From Pseudobutyrivibrio xylanivorans DSM 14809 (GTDB lineage Bacteria; Bacillota; Clostridia; Lachnospirales; Lachnospiraceae): DNA of 64,000 bases. The position numbers and the translations under genes were made by a program. The notes beneath the pieces are model-generated. The model worked only from the letters and a program-made list of their open reading frames with translations, had not been told where the DNA came from and did not search any database. The number at the start of each line of letters is the position of its first letter. The first letter of the stretch is position 1. Shown piece after piece: positions 43,585 through 51,382 of the stretch. The stretch spans positions 62,001-126,000 of the forward strand of contig NZ_FQYQ01000004.1 of assembly GCF_900141825.1 (NCBI RefSeq), read 5' to 3'.

Positions 43585-44694
43585 ATGAAAGTAATAAGTA
43601 CAGGTTCAAAATTTGATATATTTCCAGATGATTTAAAGACATATGAGAAACTTCCGGCTGATTATTATGTGGTTAGATTTAATAAGACGGAAGGATTCTA
43701 TTTGGAAAAATATTATGAATTTAAAATGACAGAATCTAAGATTTATGGAGTTCATGTTTCAAAAGTTGAAAAAGTAATCAAATCTTATAAGGAGTTTAAT
43801 CGAAATTTGGGAATTATCTTGAGTGGAGATAAGGGAATAGGAAAATCATTATTTGCAAGAATGATTGGAAATCGAGCAGTTGAAACAGGGATACCAGTGG
43901 TGATTGTGGATAAGTACATTGAAGGGATAGGCTCCTTTGTCGATAGTATTGATCAAGAAGTCATGATTCTATTTGATGAATTCGACAAAACATTTTCTTC
44001 AAAGAATCACGATGGACCTAATCCGCAATCTAGTATGCTGTCATTGTTTGATGGTGTTTCACAAGGAAAGAAATTGTTTGTAGTTACTTGTAATGAGCTG
44101 AGAGGATTGAACGATTTCTTGGTAAACAGGCCAGGTAGATTTCATTATCACTTTAGATTTGATTATCCAACAGCAAAAGATATCAGAATTTATTTGGAAG
44201 ATAAGCTTCGCCCTGAATATGAAAAAGAAATTAATAATGTGATTAAATTTTCAAATAGAGTTGCGTTGAATTATGATTGCTTACGAGCCATTGCTTTTGA
44301 AATAAATCAAGGTCTTCCTTTTTCAGAAGCGATAAAAGATTTAAATATTCTAAATATAGAAAAGGAAAAGTATAGTTTACAGGCATATTTTATGGACGGT
44401 AGTATGCTGATAAATAGATGTTTCTATATGAATTCATTTAGTAATGAGGAAGTGACATTTCATTTAAAGGAAAAGAATGGGGAATATGCTGGCGAAGTAT
44501 CATTTTGTCCAACGGATATTACAATGGATTATGCGTCGGGGACAATGGTTCTAGAGGCTAAGAATGTTAGTCTCGGTTATGATACATATGATGATGAAGA
44601 AGATGCAAAGAAGAAAAATGCACTTATTGAAAGAGGACTTCAGAAAATAGTCATTACACGAGTGACAAATAATCAATTATATTATGCTGTGTAA
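43585..44694 (+). CDS. Orphan AAA+ ATPase with C-terminal unknown domain
   Basis: 369 residues. About 50-230 form an AAA+ domain: Walker A GDKGIGKSLFARM (about 81-93), Walker B MILFDEFDK (about 127-135), an NELRGLNDFLVNRPGRFHYH stretch that holds sensor 1 and the arginine finger, as in FtsH- or BCS1-like members. The C-terminal ~110 residues look beta-rich (FHLKEKNGEYAGEVSFCP ... ASGTMVLEAKNVSLGYDTY) and are not recognised. No membrane segment. GGAGAG precedes the ATG. A phage-like or defence role is possible; no partner protease or nuclease is encoded beside it. Confidence 0.7.
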   Translation: MKVISTGSKFDIFPDDLKTYEKLPADYYVVRFNKTEGFYLEKYYEFKMTESKIYGVHVSKVEKVIKSYKEFNRNLGIILSGDKGIGKSLFARMIGNRAVETGIPVVIVDKYIEGIGSFVDSIDQEVMILFDEFDKTFSSKNHDGPNPQSSMLSLFDGVSQGKKLFVVTCNELRGLNDFLVNRPGRFHYHFRFDYPTAKDIRIYLEDKLRPEYEKEINNVIKFSNRVALNYDCLRAIAFEINQGLPFSEAIKDLNILNIEKEKYSLQAYFMDGSMLINRCFYMNSFSNEEVTFHLKEKNGEYAGEVSFCPTDITMDYASGTMVLEAKNVSLGYDTYDDEEDAKKKNALIERGLQKIVITRVTNNQLYYAV

Positions 44695-44721
44695 GTAGAT
44701 TACCGTAGGAAATCTAATGAT

Positions 44722-44758
44722 AAAAATCACTATATTTCTGAAAAACAGTGATTTTTTT
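44722..44758 (+). terminator. Intrinsic terminator
   Basis: AAAAATCACT and AGTGATTTTTTT around a loop of about 15 bases. Confidence 0.85.
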
Positions 44759-44851
44759 ATTAAAACAGACCCTAAATTCACTAAAACAGTGAAAAACTGA
44801 TTTCAAATAACAAAAATACCTCCATCATCCGATATATATTACACATCAAAG

Positions 44852-44876
44852 TTTTTTAACACATAGGGAGTATAAT
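44852..44876 (+). promoter_or_regulatory. Promoter element shared with the exported-protein operon at 18450
   Basis: TTTTTTAACACATAGGG, two bases, then TATAAT (44871-44876), 48 bp before the ATG. The block matches 18301-18317 in 16 of 17 positions. A CAGATTA/TAATCTG hairpin lies in the leader (about 44885-44911). Confidence 0.55.
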
Positions 44877-44923
44877 GCTTATAACAGATTAGTATGTAGT
44901 TTTATAATCTGCGAGGCATTGCT

Positions 44924-46060
44924 ATGAAGAAATATCGATTTATTAAGGGTATAGAGGTATTGGTGATGGTTGCTATTTTGGCAGCTCCAGTTAATGTGCT
45001 CGCAAGTGAGCCAGAAGAAGTAGTTGAGGAAGTACCAGCAGAAGATAAGCAGGAAACTGAAGCTGCAGAAACAACAGAAACAACTCCAATTCTAAATACA
45101 ATTCTAGAAACAACTCCGGTAACTGAGGAGCAGCCAACTCCTGCAGAGCAAAACCCAGCAACAACAGAAACTACACAGGCCCCAGAAAACCAACAGGCTT
45201 CAGAGACACCAGAGACTCCAGAAACTCCAGAGTACAAAGAGCCGGTAGTCTCAGTTATATTCCCATCGCTTCCAGAGGATGGTGAATCTCCATTAGATTT
45301 CCTTATTGATCCGGAGCAGCTCATATATCTAACAGATGCAGCAGCATACGGTGGTGGTCGTGTAGATAGTGGCGCCACAATCTTATTCAGAAATCATGAC
45401 AGAGATTACGATTTTTCCCGCTACAGCGACAGATTTGAAGTATTAAACCAAAGTGAAGTGCCTGTAAAGGTTACAGTTACGGCACAGATTACCAATCTAG
45501 GTGAAATCGAGATGGTGGGCAGTCCTTACATTTGGGATGATGAAGCTTGCCAAATGTATATGGCTGTTGTAGACAACGAAGGCCATGAACGACCATTAAT
45601 CGAAGATGGAACAGTAAAAATAGAAGTTGAGATGGCAGAGATTGATCAGTATTCCTTTGGTCTTGTGGGCTACTGTAATCCAATGGGGCGTTGGCAAGAT
45701 ATCTATGTAGGACCACGTGTAACACTGACATGGGACATGGAGCCAGTAATCCCAGAGGAACTCGAAACGCCAGAGATAGAAATATACAATGAGATTCTCG
45801 AGACAGTACCGGTAGAAGAAATAGGAGAACCAGAGCCTGACTCAGAACCAGAACCTGATACCGGCTCAGAACCAGAGTCTGCTACAGAAACAACTCAAGA
45901 AACAAACAAAACTACCGAGAATAAACAGCAAGAATCAACCTCAGAAACACAAGAAAATACAGTGCCAGAATCGCCCGCTGAGGGGGAACAATCAAGCCTG
46001 GATGAAGAGCCTCCACCACCAGAAGACTATTCAGAACCAGGCCCACCTAGCGATGATTAA
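44924..46060 (+). CDS. Secreted protein with Pro/Glu/Thr-rich linkers, related to that at 19059
   Basis: 378 residues. Signal peptide (KGIEVLVMVAILAAPVNVLA, cleavage after residue 27), then ~70 residues rich in Glu, Thr and Pro, a globular beta-rich core (about 100-270) and a long Glu/Pro/Ser/Thr tail ending in EEPPPPEDYSEPGPPSDD. The core shares with the protein at 19059 the order VSVIFPSL ... FLIDPEQLI ... T-x-AA ... SGATILFRN ... LNQSEVPVKVTVTAQI. No sortase motif or membrane anchor at the C-terminus, so it is released or held non-covalently. It is a single-gene unit with its own promoter. The function is unknown. Confidence 0.78.
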   Translation: MKKYRFIKGIEVLVMVAILAAPVNVLASEPEEVVEEVPAEDKQETEAAETTETTPILNTILETTPVTEEQPTPAEQNPATTETTQAPENQQASETPETPETPEYKEPVVSVIFPSLPEDGESPLDFLIDPEQLIYLTDAAAYGGGRVDSGATILFRNHDRDYDFSRYSDRFEVLNQSEVPVKVTVTAQITNLGEIEMVGSPYIWDDEACQMYMAVVDNEGHERPLIEDGTVKIEVEMAEIDQYSFGLVGYCNPMGRWQDIYVGPRVTLTWDMEPVIPEELETPEIEIYNEILETVPVEEIGEPEPDSEPEPDTGSEPESATETTQETNKTTENKQQESTSETQENTVPESPAEGEQSSLDEEPPPPEDYSEPGPPSDD

Positions 46061-46093
46061 AAAATATTAGCGTTATATATAAACTTTCCAATT

Positions 46094-46196
46094 CATCATC
46101 CGATAATATAAGTAACAAAACAAAAATGAATTATCCAACAAAGCAAGCGGACCAATTCTCCGTTATCAGGTTTGGCAAAGGTCTTATCGGATGATG
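46094..46196. repeat. Inverted repeat CATCATCCGATA
   Basis: CATCATCCGATA at 46094-46105 and its complement at 46185-46196, with about 79 bp between; a third copy stands at 44823-44834 before the secreted-protein gene. The copies thus flank that gene. The 391-bp spacer 46061-46451 holds this repeat and the hairpin at 46264, and no gene I can support. Confidence 0.6.
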
Positions 46197-46263
46197 TGAA
46201 GGGAAAGTAACTTTGAAGGATGATTCGGCAGAAAGGACCATATAAATGAATATCACAGTTTTT

Positions 46264-46327
46264 GTTTAGGAGCTGCTTTTCGACTTCGAATACCGAGGCC
46301 GGAGGGCAGCTCAATTTTTGCCTAAAC
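46264..46327 (+). terminator. Long hairpin with T-run, likely terminator
   Basis: GAGCTGC (46270-46276) pairs with GCAGCTC (46306-46312), followed by AATTTTTG. An outer GTTTAGG/CCTAAAC pair (46264-46270 and 46321-46327) extends the stem. Confidence 0.5.
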
Positions 46328-46451
46328 ACGCTGCTTTCAAATGTCTTCGCCAAATTCCACACCTAATCTCAACACATTAATTCGATAGAAAGTTCACAAT
46401 TGAGTGCTAAAATAAAATGACTCAAAATGGAAGCTTTAGAGGATAAAACTT

Positions 46452-49400
46452 ATGGGGGACTTTCGTGAGTTCAGAATGTCTACAGATGAACTGACAGGTT
46501 TGTTAGATAAGCAGACCTTTTTAGAGTGCGCCCAAAATCTGATAAATACAGCTCCTGCGAATCAGGAATATGCTTTTATTTTCTTTGATCTGGAAAACTT
46601 CAAAATTTTTAATGCTAATTATGGATATGAGATAGGTGATGAGCTATTAACATCCATCGCATATATTCTTAAGGAAGAATTTGAGGGTCAGCTGATTTCC
46701 CACTTTTCAGGGGATCATTTTGTGGCCTGCGTTAATACAATTCAGGTTATTCAATCAATCAAATCCATACGCGATAGAATCAAGTTAATCAGAAAGAGTG
46801 TAAGTGTTGAGCTAAAGGCAGGCATTTACCTATACGACGGAGAAGAGAAGGACGTAATAAAATGCTGCGACAGAGCACGTATGGCCTGTATCAGCATCAA
46901 GAAGAAATATGATGTTGGATATCGTGTGTACGATAAGGAGCTTGGTGGAAGCATTCAGCGAAAACAGTCGATTCTTGACAGACTGGATGAAGCGATAGCA
47001 AAAAGATACATAAAGGTATACTATCAGCCAATCGTCCGCTCGTTCACAGGCGAGGTGTGTGCCTGGGAAGCCCTTGTAAGATGGCAAGATCCAATACGAG
47101 GTGTTGTTTATCCGAATGAGTTTATCCCTGTTTTGGAGGAGTATAGGCTGATTCAAAAAATAGATATGTTTGTAATTGACGAGGTGTTCGGCCGATATCA
47201 TCGTGAGGTGGAAGGAAGGATGCCTGCTGTACCAGTTTCCATAAATCTTTCAAGAATTGATTTTGAGGTTATGGATTTGGTTGAATTTCTAGAAACTAAG
47301 ATTCGTCAGTACAAATGTCCAAAGAATATGTTCCATCTGGAAATCACAGAAAGTGCCTTGATGGATAACACTGAGCACATCATGACACAGATTGAAAAGC
47401 TACGCCAAAACGGGTTTGAAGTATGGATGGATGATTTTGGAAGTGGTTTTTCATCATTGAATCTGCTCAAGAATTATCAGTTTGACCTTGTAAAGATAGA
47501 TATGGATTTCCTTAGTGAATTTGAGGAATCTGAAAATGACAAGATTATTCTTAAGCATATCGTATCAATGATAAAGAATCTTGGCTCTCATACCTTAATC
47601 GAAGGTGTAGAGACAAAGGCACAGTTTGATTTCATGAAGAGCATAGGCTGTGAGATGATACAGGGATACCTCATAGGTAGACCTATGCCATATCTAGAAG
47701 GCCTAGATAGCATGAAAAAAAGCGGAAGAACGCTAGAAACCTATGATGAGCGTATCTTTAATGATGAAATTGGAAAGATTGATATTTTAAGACAGAATCC
47801 ACTGCAGAATGTAGCACATCCTGATGATGACAGCGCTTTACCACTTGCAGTTCTTGTTGTGGAAAACGAGGTGTGGAGTCTTAAATACACCAATCAGGAA
47901 TTCATGGAAACCATGCTTATCTTTGGCTACAAGGATGAGGAAGACATCGAGCTTATGTTAAATAAGGATCATAAAAGATGGCTTCAGTATCACCACTTTA
48001 TAGATATATGTGCCCACAGTAAAAAAGAGCAAATATCGGAAAGCATGGATTATATAAGCAACGGACGAATTGTAAACATGCGAGTACGTCATATGGGTGA
48101 GTCTAAAGAAGGAAAGCGCGATGCTTACATGGTTTCATGTAGATTATTATCACGCTTTATAAACTCAAATTATGACAACAGAATTACTGAAATCAGCCGT
48201 TCCATGTTTTCTCTATATGAAAGCGTAGATTTATTTGGAATACATGATGATTTCTATGAGAATATTTATTTGAATGATAGCCGACTCTACACTGAATTTG
48301 ACGAAGGAAAGAGAAAATCTAAAGAGGTTATTGAAGGAATATGTGAGAAGCTGGTTCATGAAGATGACCGTGTTTATTTTAGACAAATGTTTGATATGGA
48401 CACAATTGAGCAGCGAATTGCAGAAGAACCAAATGGAGCCACAATAGGATTCTTTAGAATTATGGATTCCAGATACAATTATGTATGGAAGACAGTAACT
48501 CTATCCATAATGCATTTTGAAAATAACGATTGTGTGCTTTGTTGTGTAAACGAGGCGCCAAATGAAATTGCAAGGCGTATGGCTAATAGCCAGCAGGAGA
48601 GACGTAATTTAGATGAGGATAGCAGAATTGATGCAATAAACATGAATCCTACATTTGAAAACATTTTGCAGCTGATTCCTGTAGGTGTTTTCTGGAAGGA
48701 CAGGGAGCGAAAATTCCTTGGTGCAAACCAGATGTTTTTGGATTACTATGGCCTTCAATCAGTTCAGGAAATTATAGGAAAAACAGATGAGGACATGGGT
48801 TGGCACATAAACCCAGACGCCTTCAAGAAGGATGAACTGGAGGTAATCAATAATGGTCGTACTATCGAAAATGTCCGTGGAGAATGCATTGTCAGAGGTA
48901 GCGTAAGAAAGATTGCAGCCAGCAAACAGCCTTACGTTGTGGATAGAAAAATAGTTGGTTTGGTAGGCTATTTCAAGGATGTTACTGATGAACTGAAGGA
49001 GCAGGAAAAGCTGGAACTTTTAACTATGACAGATGCTCTTACAGGACTATACAATCGACGTGCTTTTGCGGAGATAGTTGATAAATTCATGAGTCAGTAT
49101 GTCTCTGATAGAACAGATTTCGCATTATTGATGATTGATATTGATAAATTCAAGCAGATAAATGATTTGTACGGTCATGACTATGGTGATATAGTACTGA
49201 CAAAAATCAGTCGTATCCTAAAGCATGTTGCATCTGATAATAGCGTTGTTTTCAGATTTGGAGGTGACGAGTTCGTAATTCTCCACCAGCAAAAAAATGA
49301 AGCCGAGCTTGAAAGCATAAAGCTGGAAATCCTGGCCGAATTAAACAGAGCAAATCAAATGGCCAGTGTTTCAATAACTATTCAATTGTCAATCGGTGTT

Positions 49401-49496
49401 GCAATTTATTCAGAATATGGAAACCTGAGAGATTGCCTTGAAGCAGCTGATAAAGAGATGTATGTGGAGAAGGAACAGCATAAAAAGGAGCAATAG
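46452..49496 (+). CDS. Cyclic-di-GMP protein: degenerate GGDEF, EAL, PAS, GGDEF
   Basis: 1014 residues, cytoplasmic. About 9-165 are a GGDEF domain with a changed active site (SGDHF near 86), probably inactive. About 180-430 are an EAL phosphodiesterase with WEALVRW (about 205), DDFGSGFSS (about 326) and EGVET (about 383), so hydrolysis of c-di-GMP is likely. About 450-730 are less conserved, perhaps PAS-like. A PAS domain follows (IPVGVFWKDRERKFLGANQM, about 740-830), then a canonical GGDEF (TDALTGLYNRRAF at about 858; FGGDEF at about 935). Having EAL before the active GGDEF with an extra dead GGDEF in front is the reverse of the common order. Single-gene unit. Confidence 0.92.
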   Translation: MGDFREFRMSTDELTGLLDKQTFLECAQNLINTAPANQEYAFIFFDLENFKIFNANYGYEIGDELLTSIAYILKEEFEGQLISHFSGDHFVACVNTIQVIQSIKSIRDRIKLIRKSVSVELKAGIYLYDGEEKDVIKCCDRARMACISIKKKYDVGYRVYDKELGGSIQRKQSILDRLDEAIAKRYIKVYYQPIVRSFTGEVCAWEALVRWQDPIRGVVYPNEFIPVLEEYRLIQKIDMFVIDEVFGRYHREVEGRMPAVPVSINLSRIDFEVMDLVEFLETKIRQYKCPKNMFHLEITESALMDNTEHIMTQIEKLRQNGFEVWMDDFGSGFSSLNLLKNYQFDLVKIDMDFLSEFEESENDKIILKHIVSMIKNLGSHTLIEGVETKAQFDFMKSIGCEMIQGYLIGRPMPYLEGLDSMKKSGRTLETYDERIFNDEIGKIDILRQNPLQNVAHPDDDSALPLAVLVVENEVWSLKYTNQEFMETMLIFGYKDEEDIELMLNKDHKRWLQYHHFIDICAHSKKEQISESMDYISNGRIVNMRVRHMGESKEGKRDAYMVSCRLLSRFINSNYDNRITEISRSMFSLYESVDLFGIHDDFYENIYLNDSRLYTEFDEGKRKSKEVIEGICEKLVHEDDRVYFRQMFDMDTIEQRIAEEPNGATIGFFRIMDSRYNYVWKTVTLSIMHFENNDCVLCCVNEAPNEIARRMANSQQERRNLDEDSRIDAINMNPTFENILQLIPVGVFWKDRERKFLGANQMFLDYYGLQSVQEIIGKTDEDMGWHINPDAFKKDELEVINNGRTIENVRGECIVRGSVRKIAASKQPYVVDRKIVGLVGYFKDVTDELKEQEKLELLTMTDALTGLYNRRAFAEIVDKFMSQYVSDRTDFALLMIDIDKFKQINDLYGHDYGDIVLTKISRILKHVASDNSVVFRFGGDEFVILHQQKNEAELESIKLEILAELNRANQMASVSITIQLSIGVAIYSEYGNLRDCLEAADKEMYVEKEQHKKEQ

Positions 49497-49548
49497 TGTA
49501 CAAAAATAAAAGTCAAAAAATGTGTAATATGACAGAATTTGATTTTTT

Positions 49549-49578
49549 ATGATTGAAAATGATTGAATATGATTGCCA
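49549..49578 (+). promoter_or_regulatory. Three 10-bp tandem repeats, probable FruR operator
   Basis: ATGATTGAAA, ATGATTGAAT and ATGATTGCCA directly adjoining, in phase with the DNA helix and running into the -35 box. A further GATT/AATC inverted pair lies at 49604-49616, after the -10 box. DeoR-family regulators commonly bind such multiple short sites. Confidence 0.6.
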
Positions 49579-49601
49579 CTGTGATTTAGTAATGTTATAT
49601 T
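49573..49601 (+). promoter_or_regulatory. Promoter of the fru operon
   Basis: TTGCCA (49573-49578), 17-bp spacer, TATATT (49596-49601), about 53 bp before the fruR ATG. Confidence 0.65.
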
Positions 49602-49653
49602 TTGATTGTATTAATCATAAATGAGCAGAAATGCTCAAAGGGGTGGTGACTAG

Positions 49654-50406
49654 ATGCTTACTGAAGAGAGAAGGACACGAATAATCGAAATCGTCAATGA
49701 AAAGAAGGCTGTTTCCGTAAATGAGCTGGTTGAGCTTTTGGATACATCGGCAGCCACAATCAGACGAGATATCAATGAGCTTAATCGTTCTCACAAATTA
49801 ATAAAGGTGTTCGGTGGAGCTACTTCAATCTCAGCGAAGGATGTCATCACCAAAGAAGATGCCGTTAAGCAAAAGGCTCAGAAGAATGTCACCGAAAAAG
49901 GTAACATCAGTCGCTATGCAGCGAGCCTTATACAGGATAATGATTTTGTTTATATCGATGCTGGTACTACTACACTTGCCATGCTGGAATATATCAATAA
50001 TCACAAGGCAAAGTACATCACAAACGGCGTTGTACACGCGAGAATCCTTATGGAAAAAGGTCTTGAGGTTATTATGATTGGTGGAAGGCTGAAAGCATCC
50101 ACTGAGGCAGTTGTCGGACCAGATTGTACAGAGTTCATTCGTAAGTATCATTTCACAAAAGCCTTTATGGGTACCAATGGTATCTCTGTTTTCGCAGGCT
50201 TTACAACACCTGATGCTGACGAGGCGATGATTAAGACAGCCGCCATCAGACATGCATACAAGTCATTTATTTTGGCGGATCACTCTAAGTTTGATGAGGT
50301 TAATTCTGTGACATTTGCAGAGATAGGTGATTGCACCATCATCACAGATAAGCTTCCATCAAAGGAATATATGAACAACACTACAGTAAAAATCTGTAGC
50401 GAATAG
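49654..50406 (+). CDS. fruR: DeoR-family regulator of the fructose operon
   Basis: 250 residues. The N-terminal winged HTH of the DeoR/GlpR family (VSVNELVELLDTSAATIRRD) is followed by the sugar-phosphate-sensing DeoRC domain (YIDAGTTTLAMLEYI; GPDCTEFIRKYHFTKAFMG). In related operons fructose 1-phosphate is the inducer. Position directly before fruK and fruA makes it their regulator; repeats at 49549 overlap the promoter. GGGGTGGTGA precedes the ATG. Confidence 0.9.
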   Translation: MLTEERRTRIIEIVNEKKAVSVNELVELLDTSAATIRRDINELNRSHKLIKVFGGATSISAKDVITKEDAVKQKAQKNVTEKGNISRYAASLIQDNDFVYIDAGTTTLAMLEYINNHKAKYITNGVVHARILMEKGLEVIMIGGRLKASTEAVVGPDCTEFIRKYHFTKAFMGTNGISVFAGFTTPDADEAMIKTAAIRHAYKSFILADHSKFDEVNSVTFAEIGDCTIITDKLPSKEYMNNTTVKICSE

Positions 50407-50430
50407 GAAATAGAATACGGAGGTACGAAG

Positions 50431-51339
50431 ATGGTTTATACGGTTACATTTAACCCTGCAATCGATTATGTAGTACGAATGGATGGAGATTTACTCCCAG
50501 GTATGACGAATCGTTCTGCTAGCGAGGAGTATTATTTTGGCGGAAAGGGTATCAATGTATCCATGGTTTTAGCTGAGCTTGGCGTTAAGAGCACAGCCCT
50601 TGGTTTTGTAGCTGGTTTCACTGGCAAGGCGATCGAGGAAGGTGTTCGCGAGCAGGGCATTGATGCAGATTTCATTAAGCTTAAGGAAGGCAATTCCAGA
50701 ATCAATGTTAAGCTCAAAGCATCAGAGGAAACAGAGATTAATGCACAGGGACCTAAGATTGATGAGGCTTCTCAGATGGAGCTTTTCAACAAGCTTTCAA
50801 AGCTAGTTGAGGGTGATGTTCTTATTCTTGCAGGTTCTATTCCAAATTCACTTCCAGATGATGTGTATGAAAGAATTCTTTCAGCTCTCGATGGAAAGGG
50901 GATTGAGTTTGTTGTTGATGCAACAAAGGATTTGCTTACAAACGTTTTGAAGTATCATCCATTCCTTATCAAGCCAAACAATTTTGAGCTTGGCGAGATT
51001 GTTGGAAAGGTACTTACAACAGACGATGAGATATACGAGGGAGCTTTAAAGCTTCAGGAAATGGGAGCTAGAAATGTTCTTATTTCAATGGCAGGTGATG
51101 GCGCTATGCTGGTTGATGAAAACGGCCAGAGATACCGCATCGGTGTGCCAAAGGGACAGGTTAGAAATTCAGTTGGTGCCGGTGATTCAATGGTAGCAGG
51201 CTTTGTGGCAGGTTACATGAAGGAAAAGAATTACGACACAGCACTTAAGATGGGTACAGCAGCAGGTTCAGCTACAGCTTTCTCAGACGGACTAGCAAAG
51301 GCAGCTGATATCGAAGCCTTGTATAAAACATTGAAATAA
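50431..51339 (+). CDS. fruK: 1-phosphofructokinase FruK
   Basis: FruK phosphorylates fructose 1-phosphate made by the PTS to fructose 1,6-bisphosphate with ATP. 302 residues of the PfkB family: TFNPAIDYVV start, GGKGINVSMVLAELG, and the ATP-site motif GAGDSMVAGFVAGY with the catalytic Asp. Lengths and motifs are normal; tagatose-6-phosphate kinase is a close relative, but context decides for FruK. GGAGG precedes the ATG; 24 bp after fruR. Confidence 0.95.
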   Translation: MVYTVTFNPAIDYVVRMDGDLLPGMTNRSASEEYYFGGKGINVSMVLAELGVKSTALGFVAGFTGKAIEEGVREQGIDADFIKLKEGNSRINVKLKASEETEINAQGPKIDEASQMELFNKLSKLVEGDVLILAGSIPNSLPDDVYERILSALDGKGIEFVVDATKDLLTNVLKYHPFLIKPNNFELGEIVGKVLTTDDEIYEGALKLQEMGARNVLISMAGDGAMLVDENGQRYRIGVPKGQVRNSVGAGDSMVAGFVAGYMKEKNYDTALKMGTAAGSATAFSDGLAKAADIEALYKTLK

Positions 51340-51382
51340 ATGTTTATATAAAAATATTAATGTTTTTAATGTAGGAGGGAAT

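Noticed and set aside
38700-44760. Prophage or integrative element
   Set aside because: Toxin-antitoxin units, ATPases and a regulator suggest an island, but no integrase, terminase, capsid, relaxase or att-like direct repeat is seen at the edges.
46096-46362. Minus-strand 88-codon gene in the spacer after 46060
   Set aside because: It consists largely of inverted-repeat and hairpin arms, has no clear ribosome site, and resembles nothing I know. Left as a spacer.
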